This document shows, in pieces, positions 1 through 8,855 of a stretch of DNA of 42,505 bases. This stretch comes from an uncultured Verrucomicrobiota bacterium (GTDB taxonomy: Bacteria > Verrucomicrobiota > Verrucomicrobiia > Verrucomicrobiales > DEV007). The stretch is taken from positions 1 through 42,505 of the forward strand of contig CACIUL010000026.1 of assembly GCA_902589825.1 (NCBI GenBank), given 5' to 3'. Every line of letters begins with the position of its first letter. Positions within the stretch are counted from its first letter, which is position 1. The position numbers were made by a program, and so were the translations under genes. Below the pieces are notes generated by a model. That model saw only the letters and a program-made list of their open reading frames with translations. It was not told the DNA's origin and did no database searches.

Positions 1-683
1 CCCTCAGCATGCTCAAAACAACCGGACATCCTGCCCAGTTCCATTGACATCTGCTCCATGGAAGAGAGAAAGGAGCTCATTCCCTGGCTTTCACCAAGCC
101 ATTCCTGCTGGCTTTTGTGCGCTGCGAGAGCGCTCCGCTTGGTATCCATCACGGCACTTGTGTCCACATAGGATTCGGGATTAACCGGTCCGCGCAATCC
201 ATCCTTCAAGCCGTGAGGCATGGCATGATAAACCGCTAATTGATGCCCGCTCAGTGCCCTGCCGGCTGGCTCGGTGACAAAATTCGGCATACCATGTGTG
301 AAAGCAGCCGTTACAGCCAGGCGGGCGGTTTCCATGTGATCAACCATATAGTCATCAGGGGAATGGGTAAGCACAATCTGCGGTGCAGCCGCTCGGATCA
401 CCGAAGCGATGCAGCGCAGCATTTTCACGGAATAGACAATCTCAAGGTCATCACACAAGGGAGGATGGTAAACCGCACCAAGAATCCCTGCCGCCTGCTC
501 CGCCTCCCTGCTCCGCACCCGCCGGGTTTCCTCGGCATCGTGGTGCAACGACCCGCAATTTCCACTGGCAAGAGCCATATAGTGCAGCTGATAACCGGCA
601 GCTGAAAGCTCAAGCATGGTCCCGGCAAATAAAAACTCAATGTCGTCGGGATGCGCGACAATGGCAATGACACTCTTAGCCAC
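1..683 (-). CDS. PIG-L family deacetylase (3' end beyond window)
   Basis: Zinc-dependent N-deacetylase of the PIG-L/LmbE family, which removes N-acetyl groups from amino sugars or related conjugates. I translated it by hand from the minus strand: it opens with MAKSVIAIVAHPDDIEF, the family's zinc motif (H11, D13, D14), and has a second metal-site block, HSPDDYMVDH, at 107-116. The frame is open for 227 codons and runs off the window, so the C-terminus is missing. I chose GTG at 683 because it puts the family motif at the usual distance from the N-terminus and overlaps the last 8 bases of the upstream oxidoreductase gene, which suggests translational coupling. There is no signal peptide, so it is probably cytoplasmic. 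The exact substrate cannot be read from the sequence; an acetylated amino sugar would fit the glycan context. The family call is firm, the start moderately so. Confidence 0.88.
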   Translation of the reverse strand, partial: MAKSVIAIVAHPDDIEFLFAGTMLELSAAGYQLHYMALASGNCGSLHHDAEETRRVRSREAEQAAGILGAVYHPPLCDDLEIVYSVKMLRCIASVIRAAAPQIVLTHSPDDYMVDHMETARLAVTAAFTHGMPNFVTEPAGRALSGHQLAVYHAMPHGLKDGLRGPVNPESYVDTSAVMDTKRSALAAHKSQQEWLGESQGMSSFLSSMEQMSMELGRMSGCFEHAE

Positions 684-1707
684 CTCGGATCTCTGATAAC
701 TTGACGGGTCTTCCCTCCTCAACGGAGCGGTCGGCGGCAAACACCACCTCGAAGGACTGGTATGCTTCCTCAAGCGAGGTCAACGGCATCTGCTCACCTT
801 TCTCAATTGAAGTGAAGAAGGCATCAAACTGGGTCTGGTAGGGATGATCACTGACATCACCTGAATCCAGCATTTTCATGGATAAGCCACTCCAGGAATC
901 CTTGTTGGTCGAGAGCTTCTGTGAGTGGAACTTGTCATCCAGGAGGCTGCCTTCACTGCCCACGAGGTGCGTATGGAAGTAATAAGGCTGCAGGCAGTCA
1001 ATACAGGAAGCTGCCTTGCCCACGCGACCATCGGCAAACTTGATAATGCTCGTCGTCGTCGTCGGGTATTCATAGGCGGCAAACACCTCATTCTTGGAAA
1101 CTGTCGCGTAGGAACTTACCTCCTCAACTTCCCCGCCCATGCAAAGCAACAAGGCATCCAGTGCATGACAACCGGCGGATAACAGGCTACTGCCGCCATT
1201 TTCCCGGCCAGTATTCCAGCGAAACTGTCCATACCACGGACCAATCCCGTGGTAATAGTCAACCTCGCCGTAATGCACCTCGCCAAGCAATCCCTGATCA
1301 ATGACTGCCTTGGTGGCAAGGAACTGACTTGAGTATCGACACTCAAAGCACACACAGCAATGAACACCGGCTGCCCGTACCGCATCCCGGATGAGCGCAC
1401 TGTCTTCAATAGACAAGGCCAAAGGTTTCTCAATAATAAGGTGCTTCCCCGCTGCAACCGCGGCAAGAGCATGATCCTTGTGCATGCTCGGGTAGCTGCA
1501 TATGGAAACCGTTCCGATATCATCATCAGCCAGCATCGCATCAAGGTCCGTGTAGCTGGTAATTGCACTGCCATGCTTTGCCGACAACTCACCATCATCC
1601 TGCCGGCGTGAGGAGAACACAGCGACTACTTCAACACCATCAATGGCATTCAATGCCTCAATATGGGCACCGGCAACCCATCCGTATCCAATAATTCCAA
1701 CTTTCAT
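676..1707 (-). CDS. Gfo/Idh/MocA family NAD(P)-dependent oxidoreductase
   Basis: Cytoplasmic sugar or inositol dehydrogenase-type protein of 343 aa, the normal family length. The N-terminal Rossmann fold shows MKVGIIGYGWVAGAHI (dinucleotide loop G7-x-G9-x-x-A12), and the family-typical EKPLAL segment follows at 93-98, with the lysine expected to act in catalysis. The C-terminal half is the alpha/beta substrate domain (GGSSLLSAGCHALDALL). I chose ATG at 1707 over the in-frame TTG at 1716 because AGGA lies 9 bases upstream of it. It sits between the DUF1080-sulfatase (36-base gap) and the PIG-L deacetylase (8-base overlap) and is probably cotranscribed with both. A role in oxidising a sugar released by the secreted enzymes is inference; the substrate is unknown. 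Confidence 0.9.
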   Translation of the reverse strand: MKVGIIGYGWVAGAHIEALNAIDGVEVVAVFSSRRQDDGELSAKHGSAITSYTDLDAMLADDDIGTVSICSYPSMHKDHALAAVAAGKHLIIEKPLALSIEDSALIRDAVRAAGVHCCVCFECRYSSQFLATKAVIDQGLLGEVHYGEVDYYHGIGPWYGQFRWNTGRENGGSSLLSAGCHALDALLLCMGGEVEEVSSYATVSKNEVFAAYEYPTTTTSIIKFADGRVGKAASCIDCLQPYYFHTHLVGSEGSLLDDKFHSQKLSTNKDSWSGLSMKMLDSGDVSDHPYQTQFDAFFTSIEKGEQMPLTSLEEAYQSFEVVFAADRSVEEGRPVKLSEIRGG

Positions 1708-1742
1708 GAAGACCAATCCTATAAAAATTCCCGGTCAAAAGG

Positions 1743-4292
1743 CTACTCTTTCTTTTTTTTCTTCACCGCAGGCATAAAGCTTCCTGCTCCAGGTGTAAAA
1801 TCCCATGGGTCAGTCTTCTCTCCAAGTTTCTCAAGAAATGCACCGCTTGAAAAAGCCACAAAGAAATTATTGTCACCGGGGGCATGGCGCGTCTTCTTAT
1901 ACAGGTTACGCATTACAGGCACCACGGATTCTGCCTTTTCTCCGAGTAGCTCAATTGCCCGGCAGGCACGCAGGGCGACTGCCCAATCCTCATGATTGAG
2001 GTCCTTCACGAGGCGTTGCAGGGCCAACTTGCGATACTTGGTAAAATGTGCGAGCCAGCCAGCCGTCTCGATCCGTACCGAAGGGGCAAGATCATCCAGG
2101 TAGTCCACTACCTTCCGGTGCAGCTTCGAATCTGAAAAGGCATGATTGCGTAACCCGATAATCGCCCAATACCTGCCGGAGACATTGGCAGATCGCAGCG
2201 CTGCAATGAGATCATCAATCCCTGCAGTGCCAACCCTGTCCGCTGCATGCCATGCTGCCTCAAGGTCAGGCTTGTGGTTGGTTGCTCCCAGGAGAATATC
2301 CCTCATGGGCTTGCCCTCACCGGCAACCAGTCGTCGCATCTCACTTTCAGGAAGGGCACCGCAATCTCGGATCTCCCGACGCTTGGCGATATAGGATTTC
2401 CTGAGGCGCAGGAGATGTTCCTGAACCTTTGGTGTCACTTTCCCCGAGAGTAAATTACGGGTATTCTGCGGGTCAGCACGACAATCATAAAGCTCCTCAA
2501 CCACCTTTGCCGGACCAGCATAGTGTTTCTGGGCAATACTCAGGGATTCATCGTTTTTTTTGGCAAATGCTGTAATCTCATTTCGAATCTCACCCAGATC
2601 AGAAAAGACGGAAGGTTGGTTCCAGGAAAGGTGGGGATGATAGTTGCGGATATAAAGCCAGCGCCGGTCCCTGACGGAACGGGAACACTCAAAAACCTCA
2701 TCAACCCGGTCCCGGGTGCCATAGATGATTTCCCGCCGGGGAGCACCCTCCTTTACCGCAAGAAAAGGGATACCCTGCATATATTCGGGCACAGCAAGCT
2801 GCGCCAGCTTCAGGGTGGTCGGGGCAAAATCCACAAAGCTGACAAGGGTGTCCGTTGATCCGCCCGTCCTCGTGGGACGCAAGTGCTTCCATTTCTCTGG
2901 AATATGGACAAGCATGGCAACCCTCATTCCACTGTCATGAAGCAAGCGCTTGTGACGGGGCATCCCGGAACCGTGATCGGAATAAAAAAACACAATGGTG
3001 TCCTCAGCGTGCCCGTCCTCCTTCAGCTGCCTGAGAATTTCCCCAACCTGGATATCCATGGCGGTAACACAATCGTAATAGCGCGCCATCGTCTTTCGCA
3101 CCAATGGGGTATCGGGGTAATAGGGAGGCACCGGTGCATTCTTGGGATCATGCACTTGCCCCGGCGAGAGCCTGGACTGGACGTGCTGCTTAAAAACCGC
3201 ATATGGCCAAACCATGCTGCGCGATTGATGGCTGGTCATCAGGTTGAAGACTGCAAAAAATGGCTGCCCCTTGCCCCTTGCCTTGCTGCGCCAGTGAGCC
3301 TTGGCAGAGGATTCATTCCAGGATTCCTCTATCACGCGTCCTGAATCACTGGTGTTGTAGTCAGTCTTGACATTGTTGGTGGTAAAATACCCCGCACTTC
3401 GCAGGTAGGCAGGAAAGCCCTTTACTCCTTCCGGCAGGGGAAAACCCGAGCGCATCTGGTTTGTTCCAGTGGAAACATTATACATACCGGTAATCAGGAC
3501 CGAGCGTGATGGGGAACACACCGGCGAGGCGGCAAAGGCGTTATCATACCGTGTGGACCTCTGCGCCAGGAGGTCAATATTGGGCGTGATGGCATAAGTG
3601 TCACCGTAACAGCCGAGCGTTGGGCTCATGTCCTCGGCAGTAATCCAGAGAATATTCGGTCTGCTCCGGTTGGCCTGCTGCGTTGCCTTTAGCTCGCGGG
3701 CACGGATATTACGGAATCTCACCACGCCGCCTTTCCCGTGGTGCTGGATCCCGAAGTATCCCTTGAGAATCTGCCGGTGCTGGATATCAGAAACGGGCTT
3801 GCCATTAAGCCATGTCCGGATCCTCGGTCCCTCGGCTCTCACCCTGAAATGATTCCATTCCCTAGTCTTAAGCAAGCCATTGACCTTCTCGCGATAGGCA
3901 GGCCCGTCCTTGCCCGCCGGGTAAAGCCAACCCCCGGTGCCGATACCATAGACTCCGGCCGGTTTATCCCGGTCAATCTCGCACTGGTACCCCTTTGGCT
4001 TGCCTTTCGCTCCGACACAGCGAAAAGCCAGTCCGGAATTAAACCCGGCCTCGGCAGGCAGCAACACTTCCAGCTCGACCTCAAAGTCGGCCATCTCCAC
4101 ATCGGTGGTCACCCAGCAGTTGGTTTTCGACAAAAGCTGCAGTTCACCGTCTTTTGCCTCAAAGGAAACCACGGTATTACGCGGCTTCCACCCCTCCGTC
4201 GTCTTGCCATCAAACAGGTTTACCCAGTCGCCAGCGGCAAAGGTTAGTGAGGGCAGAATGAAAAAAAGGGCAAATAGATTAATTTTGATCAT
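1743..4292 (-). CDS. Secreted three-part protein: DUF1080 domain, sulfatase, HEAT-like repeats
   Basis: About 849 aa, much longer than a plain sulfatase (450-550). Positions count from the GTG at 4295; ATG at 4292 is the preferred start. Residues 1-20 form a signal peptide. A DUF1080 (3-keto-disaccharide hydrolase/concanavalin-like) domain spans about 23-200, beginning WVNLFDGKTTEGW and ending GIQHHGKGGVVRFRNIRAR. A sulfatase domain starts near 213 (NILWITAEDMSP, metal ligands E221/D222). It has the formylglycine motif C260-SPSR and the YSDHGSG metal site (D440, H441). From about 675 the C-terminus is helical, HEAT-like repeats. It ends in a lysine run, KKKKKE, encoded by an A-rich tract. Sulfate-ester hydrolysis on an exported route is expected, and the DUF1080 part may bind or cleave the glycan. 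The fusion is uncommon; the C-terminal half parallels that of the neighbouring sulfatase at 4384-6264. Confidence 0.9.
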   Translation of the reverse strand: MIKINLFALFFILPSLTFAAGDWVNLFDGKTTEGWKPRNTVVSFEAKDGELQLLSKTNCWVTTDVEMADFEVELEVLLPAEAGFNSGLAFRCVGAKGKPKGYQCEIDRDKPAGVYGIGTGGWLYPAGKDGPAYREKVNGLLKTREWNHFRVRAEGPRIRTWLNGKPVSDIQHRQILKGYFGIQHHGKGGVVRFRNIRARELKATQQANRSRPNILWITAEDMSPTLGCYGDTYAITPNIDLLAQRSTRYDNAFAASPVCSPSRSVLITGMYNVSTGTNQMRSGFPLPEGVKGFPAYLRSAGYFTTNNVKTDYNTSDSGRVIEESWNESSAKAHWRSKARGKGQPFFAVFNLMTSHQSRSMVWPYAVFKQHVQSRLSPGQVHDPKNAPVPPYYPDTPLVRKTMARYYDCVTAMDIQVGEILRQLKEDGHAEDTIVFFYSDHGSGMPRHKRLLHDSGMRVAMLVHIPEKWKHLRPTRTGGSTDTLVSFVDFAPTTLKLAQLAVPEYMQGIPFLAVKEGAPRREIIYGTRDRVDEVFECSRSVRDRRWLYIRNYHPHLSWNQPSVFSDLGEIRNEITAFAKKNDESLSIAQKHYAGPAKVVEELYDCRADPQNTRNLLSGKVTPKVQEHLLRLRKSYIAKRREIRDCGALPESEMRRLVAGEGKPMRDILLGATNHKPDLEAAWHAADRVGTAGIDDLIAALRSANVSGRYWAIIGLRNHAFSDSKLHRKVVDYLDDLAPSVRIETAGWLAHFTKYRKLALQRLVKDLNHEDWAVALRACRAIELLGEKAESVVPVMRNLYKKTRHAPGDNNFFVAFSSGAFLEKLGEKTDPWDFTPGAGSFMPAVKKKKKE

Positions 4293-4344
4293 CACCTAGC
4301 AGACTAGATGCCATCGCACTGGATAGGCAAGGATTGTGATTCAT

Positions 4345-4368
4345 GGTGCCGGAATTTAAGCCGGCACC
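4345..4368 (-). terminator. GC-rich hairpin between two sulfatase genes
   Basis: A perfect 8-bp inverted repeat, GGTGCCGG / CCGGCACC with an 8-base loop, lies 16 bases after the stop of the sulfatase gene at 4384 and about 50 bases before the start of the next one. No T-tract follows on either strand, so it may be an attenuating or mRNA-protecting hairpin rather than an intrinsic terminator. Confidence 0.35.
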
Positions 4369-4383
4369 TGCACGTAGAATCCG

Positions 4384-6264
4384 CTAGGGGACCCGGTTTT
4401 CCGTCCCCAGCAAATCATTAACGGCCCGGTTGGCAACACGGACGATGTATTTGTTGGGCTGCCTCTGCTTCACAGCCTGTTGCAACGCCTCAAGTGCCGG
4501 CCTGGCCTCCTCATCCATTTCATCAAGGACAATTGCCGCTGCCAGACGTCCCCACTGGTGCTCTGATTTCAATTCACTGACAAGGAGGGGAATGGCAACA
4601 TCAGGAGCACCCAGCAGGGCAACCGCCCTGGCAGCGCCGATCCTGACACTTGGTGAACTGTCCATCATGGCCTTCCTTGCCTCTGTCATGGCCCGGGCGC
4701 CGGCTCTCTTGCCAATGTTACCAATCCCGGTAACTCCCCAATAGCGCACGGCGGAATCCTTATCCCCAAGTGCCTTGAGGAGCGCAGGCAGGGCATCAAT
4801 CCCCTCGGATGCCCTCGTGGCACTTTCCACCAGGGCATCAAGGAACTTGGCCGGGGCGCCTTGACTGTTGAGAATCTCAAAACGGGAACCGGCAGCCTGC
4901 TCGCGGATCTCGATCTCTGCCTCAGGTATCAGGCCAATATCCCCGATTTTCCTCTGCCATTTTGCCAGGGATGCACGCATTTCTTTGAGCTGTTGTGCAT
5001 ATTTCAGGTCACCGGCCAGGTTGCGCACCTCATGCGGGTCTGCCTGCACGTCATAGAGTTCCTCGACGGGCTTGCGGGGAGCCGAGAACAGCTTGCCGAT
5101 TTCGGTTAGTGTTTCCTCCTTCTCCGCTCGCCGGATTTCCCTCATGGTCGCCCCTTTCTCGGGGGTGTTCATGTATTGGTAATATGGCTTGAGTGGCTCA
5201 AAGTTGCGTATATATCGGAACCGGTTGCCGCGCACGGCCCGGATGATGTCATAACGCTCATCCATGCGATCACGTGCCCCATACACATAATCACGCGGTG
5301 CGGACAAATCCTTCCCAAGAAAAGCCCTTCCCTGCAGGTGCGCGGGAACATCAAGTCCGGCAAGGTTCAGGACCGTGGGTGCAAAGTCGACCGAGCTGAC
5401 CAGTTGCCCGTCAACCACCCCACCCTTGGCCCCGGGAATCCTCACCACCAGTGGAACACGCGTACCGGACTCATACAGCCAGCGCTTGGCACGTGGTAAT
5501 CCCACCCCATGGTCGGTCCAGAAAAAGATGATGGTTTCCTCGTAGAGCCCGGCTTGCTTTACCTCGTCAATCAACTTACCTGCCCAGGCATCCATCGCAG
5601 TGATTAATTCATAATTACGCTTCCAGTCCTCCCGCGTGACCGGCGTGTCCGGGTAATAGGGCGGCAGGGTTGTCAGCTTTGCCGCATCCTGTCGCTCTCC
5701 GGCCGCCAACTCCCTTGTGACTGCCTTGTATTTTGCCTCCGATGCAATGCCACTCTCGTGACATCCGGTATAGTTGAAAACCGCAAAGAAAGGCTGGTCT
5801 TTTCCACGTTTTTTCCAGTGGGCCCGTGAGCCGGATTCGTCCCAGATGTCAGAACGGGAGGGTTTCGAGAACTGGTAATCTGTCTTGGAGTTATTCGTGC
5901 AGTAATAACCGGCATTGCGCAGGAGCATCGGGAAAGGCTTAAGCCATTTGGGCAGGACTGCATTACAGCGCATGTGGTGTGTTCCTATACTGTTCTGGTA
6001 CATCCCGGTAATGATCCCGCTGCGACACGGGGCACAGACACCTGCTGACGTATAGGCATGCGTATAGCGAATCGCCTCTCCAGCCAAACGGTCAAGGTTC
6101 GGCGTAATGGCATGCGGATCACCATAACAACCAAGGTGGGCATTGATATCCTCGGCCGAAATCCAGAGAATATTCGGGCGCGCGGCAAGCGCAGGACCTT
6201 TTAAAAAAGAAAAAGCCACTGCCACCAGGGCAAAAGCGTGGATGAAATTAGTTGATATTTTCAT
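4384..6264 (-). CDS. Secreted sulfatase with C-terminal HEAT-like repeats
   Basis: 626 aa. Residues 1-27 are a signal peptide (ending GPALAA), followed by RPNILWISAEDINAHLGCYG with metal ligands E38/D39. The formylglycine site is C77-APCR, an unusual version of CxPxR with a second cysteine (C80) at the fourth position. The FFWTDHGVGLPRAKR block supplies D251/H252 and the downstream basic residues. After the sulfatase domain (to about 470) comes a helical region with HEAT-like repeats (SAVRYWGVTGIGNIGKRAG, PSVRIGAARAVALLG) up to the C-terminus. Its start overlaps the end of the beta-helix gene by 17 bases, so the two are very likely one transcript. Expected to remove sulfate esters outside the cytoplasm once converted by a formylglycine-generating enzyme, none of which is encoded in this window. 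Substrate unknown. Confidence 0.93.
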   Translation of the reverse strand: MKISTNFIHAFALVAVAFSFLKGPALAARPNILWISAEDINAHLGCYGDPHAITPNLDRLAGEAIRYTHAYTSAGVCAPCRSGIITGMYQNSIGTHHMRCNAVLPKWLKPFPMLLRNAGYYCTNNSKTDYQFSKPSRSDIWDESGSRAHWKKRGKDQPFFAVFNYTGCHESGIASEAKYKAVTRELAAGERQDAAKLTTLPPYYPDTPVTREDWKRNYELITAMDAWAGKLIDEVKQAGLYEETIIFFWTDHGVGLPRAKRWLYESGTRVPLVVRIPGAKGGVVDGQLVSSVDFAPTVLNLAGLDVPAHLQGRAFLGKDLSAPRDYVYGARDRMDERYDIIRAVRGNRFRYIRNFEPLKPYYQYMNTPEKGATMREIRRAEKEETLTEIGKLFSAPRKPVEELYDVQADPHEVRNLAGDLKYAQQLKEMRASLAKWQRKIGDIGLIPEAEIEIREQAAGSRFEILNSQGAPAKFLDALVESATRASEGIDALPALLKALGDKDSAVRYWGVTGIGNIGKRAGARAMTEARKAMMDSSPSVRIGAARAVALLGAPDVAIPLLVSELKSEHQWGRLAAAIVLDEMDEEARPALEALQQAVKQRQPNKYIVRVANRAVNDLLGTENRVP

Positions 6265-7594
6265 GTAAGCTTACTCCCGCCTGAGGGGAAATCTCAATAC
6301 TGCCAAGAAGGTTGTTGGAGGCTACGCCATTGCGCTTTCCATTGCCGTGAAAGCGCAATGCCCCCCGAGCTTTGCTCTCACCGGAAATAATGCAGCCGGT
6401 AATCCTGACATCCGAGCAGTTTTCGGCATCCACCCCATAGGGCACTCCATCTGCAAAGACACATCCGCTTACTGCTACCCGGCGACATCCCTCCAGTTCC
6501 AGCAGCGAGGCACCACTAGCCTGACCCTCTTTTGACTCATCGCGGAAAGTGCAGCCGGAGATGGTGCAATCCGAGCTGCCGGTCAAGCGCACACCTGTTC
6601 CCATGGACGATGTGTGCCTGCGAAAGTGATTGGAGCCGATTGTCACGAGGCGTGAATCCTCGACCAAAAGGTTACGCCGGGCACATGAATAAATGGTATT
6701 TCCACTAATCGTCACCCCGTATACTCCACTGAGATGCACATTGTTTTCCTGTGAACCGATCACATTCCCCGAAATCGCAACAAGCCCGGGCGGTCGACTG
6801 GTATCCGCTTTCTCAAGGATCCGGATATTTGCACCTCCCCCTGAATTGGTAGCCTGAATCGTGTTTGATGCGATGGTAATCTCATTGACACTTGCCTTAG
6901 GCTCGGTGGCATCAATCCAGATTTCTGCCGTTGGCTCTGATGGAAGTTCACCGTGGGACTTGGCATTATTATACTCGATGTCGTTTCCGGTAATCTGCAA
7001 ATTGCGCACCTCGGATCTCTCAATCCGGATGCCGCCAAGCCTGTTGTAGCTGATATGTGAACTGGAGACATTAATCTGGTGCAGGTTGACCCTGTCCAGA
7101 TATAACCCGGATCCGGTATTGTGATAAAGGTGACAATTGGAGATGATGACATTGCGATTGCGCTTAATTAAGTGGATCCCGTGGCGCATGCGCCGCACCA
7201 TGACTCCCTCAATTCTGGCCTGCATCGTCTCAACCAATTGTAGGCCGTCAGCACCGGGATGTTTTCCATCAAGGACAATGTTCTGCACCGTCGGCATGCG
7301 TTCATCTTGCCAAACCCCGGGTTGAACGCTGCCCGGGTCGCCAGTGCCCGCATGCGTTCCGATTAATTGAAATGCCGGACCCTGCCCGGACATGACCACA
7401 GTTGAAGCTCCTTCTTCCCCGCTAATTGCACAAGGGCCTCTTGACGGAATGGGCACTTTGACTGTTCCCGAAATAACGTAACGACCAGCGGGAAAAAAAA
7501 GGACACCATCACCACTCTCCACCGCATGCCGCAGAGCATCGGTATCATCCGTAGTACCGTCCCCCTTCGCGCCGAATTGTCGAACATCACTCAT
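6248..7594 (-). CDS. Right-handed parallel beta-helix (pectate-lyase-3-like) protein without signal peptide
   Basis: 448 aa. The opening [18 protein letters not shown] and [16 protein letters not shown] are the classic N-terminal turns of pectate-lyase-3/GH28-like beta-helices. The rest is a long series of coils with repeated ISGN/ITGN/VTISGN asparagine-ladder motifs, which fits a polysaccharide lyase, hydrolase or epimerase fold. No catalytic residue set can be assigned by eye. No signal peptide is present, and a stop codon 21-23 bases upstream in the same frame rules out a longer N-terminal leader, so it is odd among its exported neighbours. It is the first gene of the minus-strand run that continues through two sulfatases, the oxidoreductase and PIG-L. 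A CATATT hexamer ends 8 bases before the ATG. Confidence 0.82.
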   Translation of the reverse strand: MSDVRQFGAKGDGTTDDTDALRHAVESGDGVLFFPAGRYVISGTVKVPIPSRGPCAISGEEGASTVVMSGQGPAFQLIGTHAGTGDPGSVQPGVWQDERMPTVQNIVLDGKHPGADGLQLVETMQARIEGVMVRRMRHGIHLIKRNRNVIISNCHLYHNTGSGLYLDRVNLHQINVSSSHISYNRLGGIRIERSEVRNLQITGNDIEYNNAKSHGELPSEPTAEIWIDATEPKASVNEITIASNTIQATNSGGGANIRILEKADTSRPPGLVAISGNVIGSQENNVHLSGVYGVTISGNTIYSCARRNLLVEDSRLVTIGSNHFRRHTSSMGTGVRLTGSSDCTISGCTFRDESKEGQASGASLLELEGCRRVAVSGCVFADGVPYGVDAENCSDVRITGCIISGESKARGALRFHGNGKRNGVASNNLLGSIEISPQAGVSLHENIN

Positions 7595-7651
7595 GTAAAG
7601 GCAATATGACTGATTTCATGCCCGCAGAAAACCTTAAAACAGTGATACCCA

Positions 7652-7681
7652 TTGACTCTGTCTCGTGCAGCCCTGTATCCT
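7652..7681 (+). promoter_or_regulatory. Candidate sigma-70-type promoter for the secreted esterase
   Basis: TTGACT at 7652-7657 (5/6 to consensus), an 18-base spacer, then TATCCT at 7676-7681 (4/6). Transcription would begin near 7688, 17 bases before the ATG at 7705. This supports that start over an in-frame ATG at 7606. Confidence 0.4.
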
Positions 7682-7704
7682 TGCATGAGCCTAGCAACAA
7701 ATTC

Positions 7705-8853
7705 ATGATGAATAGAGCCCTTCCAGTCATTCCTCTTGCCCTTTTTGCAGCAACCATTTCCTCTGGCAAAGCTGATGAAGTTAAGCTTCGCGTTGGATAC
7801 GCCCAGAAGCCACATGAAGCGGCAGCCGAGCTCGATGCCATCCGCAAGGCCACCCCCTCAGTGGCACAGTGGGAAAAACGTCGGAAAACCGTGATTGCCG
7901 GAATTCTCGCCGGCGCCAGGCTGACAAAACTCCCCGAGCGCACTCCCCTCAACCCGCGTTTCGTGAAAAAAAGAACACATAATGGATATACCGCCGAGAA
8001 TGTTGCCATTGAAAGCGCACCAGGACATTTCGTCACCGGCACGCTTTATCGCCCCACGGAATTCAAGGGCAAGCTTGCCGGAATTCTCTGCCCGCACGGT
8101 CACGGCGGGCGCTTCAGGGATTCGCGACAGGCGCGTTGTGCCGTGCTGGCAAAAATGGGCGCTGCCGTCTTCCAGTACGACATGGTTGGCTACGGGGATT
8201 CCAAGCTCGTGGGCTGGGATCACCGCAAGACACCGGAAATACTGCGACTGCAGACGTGGAACAGCATGCGTGCGTTGGATTTTGTCATCAGCCTGCCCAA
8301 TGTTGACCGGGAGCGCATAGGCATGACCGGTTGTTCCGGAGGTGGCACCCAGACCTTTGTGCTGGCGGCTATTGATCCGCGGGTGCGCGTCGCAGTGCCG
8401 GTCTGTCAGGTCTCCGCACATTTCTTTGGTGGTTGTGTCTGTGAGAGCGGCATGCCGATCCACTGGAGCAGGAACCACAAAACCAACAACGCCGAGATCG
8501 CCGCACTCGCGGCACCCAGACCTCAGCTCATTATCTCAAACGGCAAGGACTGGACACAGAAGACACCGCAAACCGAATTTCCCTTCGTGCACCATGTATA
8601 CAGTTTGTATAAAGCAGAAGGAAGCCTTGCCAATGCCCATTTCCAGAAAGAAGGACACGATTACGGCACCTCAAAGAGAATGGCTGCCTACCCCTTCATG
8701 GCAAAACATCTCAAGCTTGACCTGTCCCGCGTCACCGGCAAGGACGGCAAGGTGGACGAGTCATTCCTGAAGGTTGAGACTCAGGAGGAAATGATGGTCT
8801 TTAACGGCAAGTATCCCGCTGGTTCCGTACCCCCGAACACTCCACTTAAGTAA
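7705..8853 (+). CDS. Secreted alpha/beta hydrolase, acetylxylan-esterase-like
   Basis: 382 aa from ATG 7705. This start gives a signal peptide ([23 protein letters not shown]), whereas the in-frame ATG 33 codons upstream adds an unhydrophobic leader and lies before a promoter candidate. The fold is the acetylxylan esterase/dienelactone-hydrolase type: PHGHGGRF oxyanion region, nucleophile S211 in TGCSGGGTQ, probable acid D282 (SNGKDW) and histidine H318 (KEGHDYG). Such enzymes remove O-acetyl or other small acyl groups from polysaccharides. It is transcribed divergently from the beta-helix gene and ends 2 bases from the convergent sialidase-like gene. Several cysteines ([13 protein letters not shown]) cluster after the nucleophile and may form disulfides. 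Substrate is inferred only from family and neighbourhood. Confidence 0.85.
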   Translation: MMNRALPVIPLALFAATISSGKADEVKLRVGYAQKPHEAAAELDAIRKATPSVAQWEKRRKTVIAGILAGARLTKLPERTPLNPRFVKKRTHNGYTAENVAIESAPGHFVTGTLYRPTEFKGKLAGILCPHGHGGRFRDSRQARCAVLAKMGAAVFQYDMVGYGDSKLVGWDHRKTPEILRLQTWNSMRALDFVISLPNVDRERIGMTGCSGGGTQTFVLAAIDPRVRVAVPVCQVSAHFFGGCVCESGMPIHWSRNHKTNNAEIAALAAPRPQLIISNGKDWTQKTPQTEFPFVHHVYSLYKAEGSLANAHFQKEGHDYGTSKRMAAYPFMAKHLKLDLSRVTGKDGKVDESFLKVETQEEMMVFNGKYPAGSVPPNTPLK

Positions 8854-8855
8854 AA

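Noticed and set aside
240-670. Short plus-strand frames over the first 700 bases
   Set aside because: The minus strand encodes an unmistakable PIG-L deacetylase across this whole stretch.
1744-1770. A-rich tract at the end of the DUF1080-sulfatase gene as a programmed frameshift site
   Set aside because: The frame stops within a few codons and no extended product is visible; it simply encodes a lysine tail.
7606-7704. N-terminal extension of the esterase to the ATG at 7606
   Set aside because: It would bury the signal peptide 34 residues inside the protein and precedes a promoter candidate.
7858-8478. A 206-codon minus-strand frame inside the esterase gene
   Set aside because: Antisense to an enzyme with full catalytic motifs; no family resemblance.
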